DNA from: Nitrospira sp. | GTDB lineage: Bacteria; Nitrospirota; Nitrospiria; Nitrospirales; Nitrospiraceae | Direction: 5' to 3' | Length of the DNA: 64,000 bases | Assembly: GCA_022843785.1 (NCBI GenBank) | Contig: JALHMZ010000006.1 | Location: 62,001-126,000 of the forward strand | Shown here: positions 61,033 to 64,000 of the stretch, in pieces | Numbering within the stretch: position 1 is the stretch's first letter | Layout: the number at the start of each line of letters is the position of its first letter | Program-made: the position numbers and the translations under genes | The notes under the pieces: generated by a model | Database searches by the model: none | Seen by the model: only the letters and a program-made list of their open reading frames with translations | What the model was told of the DNA's origin: nothing

Positions 61033-62481
61033 ATGTCGCTGAACAGGCTGGAACTCGAGCAGGCCGTGATGGAAATCGCGCCGATTCTACGTGGAGGCTG
61101 GATTCAAAAAATTCAGCAACCCGCCCCCGATACCCTCCTGTTGGACATTCGTGTGCCAGGACAGACCCATCGCCTGCTGATTTCCTCCAGGCCGGACACG
61201 TCCCGCTTACATCTGACCAACCACCCGCTCCAAAACCCACCGACCCCCCCGGCTTTTTGTCAGTTCCTGCGGGCCCACTTCCAAGGGGCCCGAATCGACG
61301 GTATCTGCCAAGTACCGAACGACCGCATTGTGGAAATTCACTGTGCCTGCAAAGCAGGCACACACACAATCGTGTGCGAACTGACGGGCAGAAAATCCAA
61401 CATACTGATACTTGATGCCGACAGGCGGATACTCCGCAATTTAGCGAACGAGCGAGATCTCGTCACGCAACCGTATGTCTATCCGGCGCAACACGGTAAG
61501 GATCGGCAAGAGACCTGGTCGAATCGTTTTCCCGGCTCCCTCGGCGGCAATTTTCCGATCTCGGCTGAAATCGATGCGTATTACCGGGATAAGGAATCCA
61601 CGCTCGCCGTCGACCATGCTAAAGAAGCACGGCTGCGAGTGTTGCGAAACACCCTCAAGAAAGAGCATCGGCGGATCCAGGCATGGCGGGAAGACTTGGA
61701 CCGGGCCGCCAGGTACCGTGACTATGCCCGCTATGGAGAATTGATCAAAGCCAACTTGGGTACGATAGCCAAAGGAGCCGATCATATGACGGTTACCGAT
61801 TACTTCGATGAACAATTGCCGGAAGTCACGATTCCGCTCGACCGCACAAAATCTCCTCAAGGCAACATGGACGACTATTTCCGAAAACATCGAAAACATA
61901 TAGCTGCCGAACGCGAGTTGACGCCGCGCATCGAGCAGGCAGAACGCGAATTGGAACGATTCCGGGCAGAACTTTCAGCGCTTGAGCAAGGAACCTGGAC
62001 TCCACCTGCTGCCTCTCCTTCCAGCTCCAGCGTCAAAGCACGGATCGCAACGCGCAACAACCGGCCATCCGGCGAAACACAGCGACGCGGTCCGTTTCGC
62101 CGCTTTATGTCAGCTGACGGGTTGCCGATCTTTGTCGGACGTAATGCGCGAGAAAATGATGAGCTGACTTTCGGCTTAGCCAAGAGTGACGACCTCTGGC
62201 TCCATGCCCGCGGGGCACCAGGCTCTCATGTCGTCGTACGACTGGGAAAAGGGGCCGATGCACCGGTCGAAACTCTGCGTGACGCCGCGACGCTGGCATT
62301 GCTGTACAGCGACTTAAAGAAAAGCGGCAAAGGCGAGGTTGTCTATACCAGGCGCAAGTGGGTGAAAAAGGCCAAGGGCCAGGCACCCGGTGCCGTGACC
62401 ATCACACAAGAAAAATCGCTGCATGTCAGCCTGGACAAGACCAGATTGGATGCCTTAAAGGTTCGCTCGGCCGGCGAGTAA
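61033..62481 (+). CDS. rqcH: RqcH/NFACT family ribosome quality control factor
   Basis: 482 residues. The NFACT-N domain (about 1-170) includes [20 protein letters not shown] and the DR motif in [11 protein letters not shown], which RqcH uses to add alanine tails to stalled peptides. A helical coiled-coil region (about 195-325) follows and an NFACT-R domain ends it ([46 protein letters not shown]). The protein is about 90 residues shorter than typical; I do not see the HhH domain usually after NFACT-N. GAAGAGGG lies upstream of the ATG. Confidence 0.9.
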   Translation: MSLNRLELEQAVMEIAPILRGGWIQKIQQPAPDTLLLDIRVPGQTHRLLISSRPDTSRLHLTNHPLQNPPTPPAFCQFLRAHFQGARIDGICQVPNDRIVEIHCACKAGTHTIVCELTGRKSNILILDADRRILRNLANERDLVTQPYVYPAQHGKDRQETWSNRFPGSLGGNFPISAEIDAYYRDKESTLAVDHAKEARLRVLRNTLKKEHRRIQAWREDLDRAARYRDYARYGELIKANLGTIAKGADHMTVTDYFDEQLPEVTIPLDRTKSPQGNMDDYFRKHRKHIAAERELTPRIEQAERELERFRAELSALEQGTWTPPAASPSSSSVKARIATRNNRPSGETQRRGPFRRFMSADGLPIFVGRNARENDELTFGLAKSDDLWLHARGAPGSHVVVRLGKGADAPVETLRDAATLALLYSDLKKSGKGEVVYTRRKWVKKAKGQAPGAVTITQEKSLHVSLDKTRLDALKVRSAGE

Positions 62482-62536
62482 ACACTCCTTACCATCCCTT
62501 TTCTTCCATTCTCAAGACATGCTAGAGTGCCCACAT

Positions 62537-64000
62537 ATGGGCACCTCTTCCAAATCACTCGATCCCTTGACCATCACCCACACCTTAACCGCGTGCAAGA
62601 ACCTGCACGAGTTCGACCAACGACTCAGCCACGAGCTAAAAGAAGTCCTCCCCTGCGATCTCGTTGGTTTCTACCTTTATAGCCAATCGACACAAACATT
62701 TGCCCCGATCTCTGCTCCACTCACCGACCCGAACTGTCCAGGTTATATGATCGGTCAGTTACCTGCGGACGGGACCATGAAAGAAACAGCCGTCAGGCAG
62801 GGACGCGCCATTCTGACACATAGCCTCGCGGATTCTCCTTGGACAGAAGCCGTGGCCTTGAAAACAGCCCCCTTCACCACCGCGTCCGTGATCGTGGCCC
62901 CGCTAATTGAACCTGCCTCCGCAACCGATCAGCCCGCTCGCACCGTAGCGGTCATGACCGTCGTGGCCCCTGGCCAATCCGGTGCCTTCACTGACAACGA
63001 CCGTCAGCTTCTTGAACAACTCGGCATACAGTTAGGGCCGGTGCTCCAGAACATCCTGGCGTCCGAGGAGCGTGACGCACTGATGGCAATTAACAGGCAA
63101 GTCGTTGTTGGAACGATGACGATCGAGCAACTCATGCCGGTCGTGCGGGACGTGCTGCATGGGATCGTCCAGCAGGACATGACCGGCTTGGTCCGATTTG
63201 TCCAGTCACCTCAGGGCCCGTGGTTCGACATCCTGTTCCAAGACAGTGTTGAAGTTGATCTCGCACAACTTCGCCAGTTTCCGTTCGAACAGATGGCCCC
63301 TGCCGAAATGCTGGCCACCGGGAAACCGCTGTTGACCACCGGACATAACCATACTCATTTCCCAGAGCGAACTTACATCGAATCCGTCGGCATTCTCTCG
63401 TGCATCCTTTGCCCCTTGATCGTGCGTGGGGCGTCCTACGGGTTCTTGGCCATTGGCAGCAAACGGCGCAACGCCTTTTCCGAGCGAGATGTGGCGTTCA
63501 CCGAACAAATCGGATTTCACCTCTCGCAAGCTATTACCAACTTCACGGCCTACGAAGAAATTCGGGTCCTCAAGGAACAGCTCGAACAGGAGAACGTCTA
63601 CCTGCGCGATGAGATCACAGCGTCCGTCGATTTCAAAGCCCTGGTCGGCGAGAGCGCTGCCTTGCAGAAGACGCTCAAACTCATCGAACAAGTCGCGCCG
63701 ACTGATTCGACTGTCCTCATCACAGGGGAAACCGGCACCGGAAAGGAGCTGGTCGCACAGGCCATCCACCGCCTCTCGCCGCGAAAAGAAAAACCGTTGA
63801 TTACGTTGAACTGCGCCGCATTGCCGCCGACCTTGATTGAATCCGAGCTATTCGGCCATGAGAAAGGCGCGTTTACGAATGCGGCGGCCCGAAAAATCGG
63901 CCGATTCGAGTTGGCCGATGGTGGCACCATCTTCCTGGACGAAGTGGGCGACCTGCCGCTCGACTTGCAAGCTAAGTTTTTGCGGGTGATTGAAGCGCAG
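62537..64000 (+). CDS. sigma-54-type transcriptional activator with two GAF-like domains (3' end cut)
   Basis: 488 residues seen; the frame runs through the window end. Two tandem GAF-like domains (about 15-170 and 190-345) precede an AAA+ core: Walker [35 protein letters not shown] and [24 protein letters not shown]. The layout is FhlA-like. The sigma-54 contact loop reads GAFTNA instead of the canonical GAFTGA. GAF domains probably sense a small molecule or redox state. The ATG at 62537 overlaps CCCACAT; no strong ribosome binding site. Confidence 0.85.
   Translation, partial: MGTSSKSLDPLTITHTLTACKNLHEFDQRLSHELKEVLPCDLVGFYLYSQSTQTFAPISAPLTDPNCPGYMIGQLPADGTMKETAVRQGRAILTHSLADSPWTEAVALKTAPFTTASVIVAPLIEPASATDQPARTVAVMTVVAPGQSGAFTDNDRQLLEQLGIQLGPVLQNILASEERDALMAINRQVVVGTMTIEQLMPVVRDVLHGIVQQDMTGLVRFVQSPQGPWFDILFQDSVEVDLAQLRQFPFEQMAPAEMLATGKPLLTTGHNHTHFPERTYIESVGILSCILCPLIVRGASYGFLAIGSKRRNAFSERDVAFTEQIGFHLSQAITNFTAYEEIRVLKEQLEQENVYLRDEITASVDFKALVGESAALQKTLKLIEQVAPTDSTVLITGETGTGKELVAQAIHRLSPRKEKPLITLNCAALPPTLIESELFGHEKGAFTNAAARKIGRFELADGGTIFLDEVGDLPLDLQAKFLRVIEAQ

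Noticed and set aside
1..64000. tRNA, rRNA or CRISPR arrays
   Set aside because: I looked for TTCGAATCC-type arms and regularly spaced repeats and found none; a covariance-model scan would be needed to exclude small RNAs.

Overview
The window reads as part of a GC-rich, Gram-negative bacterial chromosome with outer-membrane lipid transport, periplasmic oxidases, lipoproteins and bacterial-type isoprenoid and squalene genes. The gene repertoire (HpnD/HpnE, tandem PilZ proteins, a very large multicopper oxidase, an isolated NuoI-like ferredoxin, many YtxH/DUF3309/PsiE-type small proteins) fits the genus Nitrospira or a close relative in Nitrospirota. This is inference from gene content; no rRNA or tRNA gene is present to confirm it.

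Region 1 (1-13 kb) holds a membrane Ser/Thr kinase, several secreted or hypothetical proteins, YjbQ, a proline-rich SH3 protein, a HAD phosphatase with the HpnD and HpnE squalene genes, and a family-4 uracil-DNA glycosylase. It is followed by a lower-density accessory patch (9.5-11.8 kb) with an inverted-repeat element, an orphan membrane protein, an IS3-type transposase remnant and a HigBA-like toxin-antitoxin pair. Region 2 (12-28.7 kb) is housekeeping: dienelactone hydrolase and TldD/TldE on the minus strand; then the plus-strand run uppS, cdsA, dxr, rseP, proS for envelope isoprenoids and quality control, a GAF-GspE/PilB ATPase and MltC; then two PilZ genes and a DEAD-box helicase.

Region 3 (29-48.8 kb) is an accessory stretch dominated by a 2933-residue cyclic beta-1,2-glucan synthase and a minus-strand series of very short genes, most with clear ribosome binding sites: a MlaC-like gene broken by one in-frame stop, HhH, DUF3309, YtxH, zinc-ribbon, Crp/Fnr, PsiE and NuoI-like proteins, and several single-helix miniproteins. 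The genes suggest envelope stress, osmotic adaptation and redox control. Region 4 (48.8-57 kb) has a 1580-residue multicopper oxidase divergent from a KimA-like permease and a secreted PKD-type protein.

Region 5 (57-60.8 kb) is a toxin-antitoxin nest: a duplicated RHH antitoxin promoter unit, one copy frameshifted, a Doc toxin, and a PIN toxin with its small partner on the opposite strand. It abuts a putative alpha-ketoglutarate HExxH peptide beta-hydroxylase whose 3' end is repeated as a roughly 40-bp direct repeat next to the toxin-antitoxin units. The window ends with an RqcH/NFACT protein and the start of a sigma-54-type activator. Novelty candidates are the repeat-flanked toxin-antitoxin nest beside the HExxH enzyme, the three-member zinc-ribbon family, and the small-protein island with its nonsense-interrupted mlaC.
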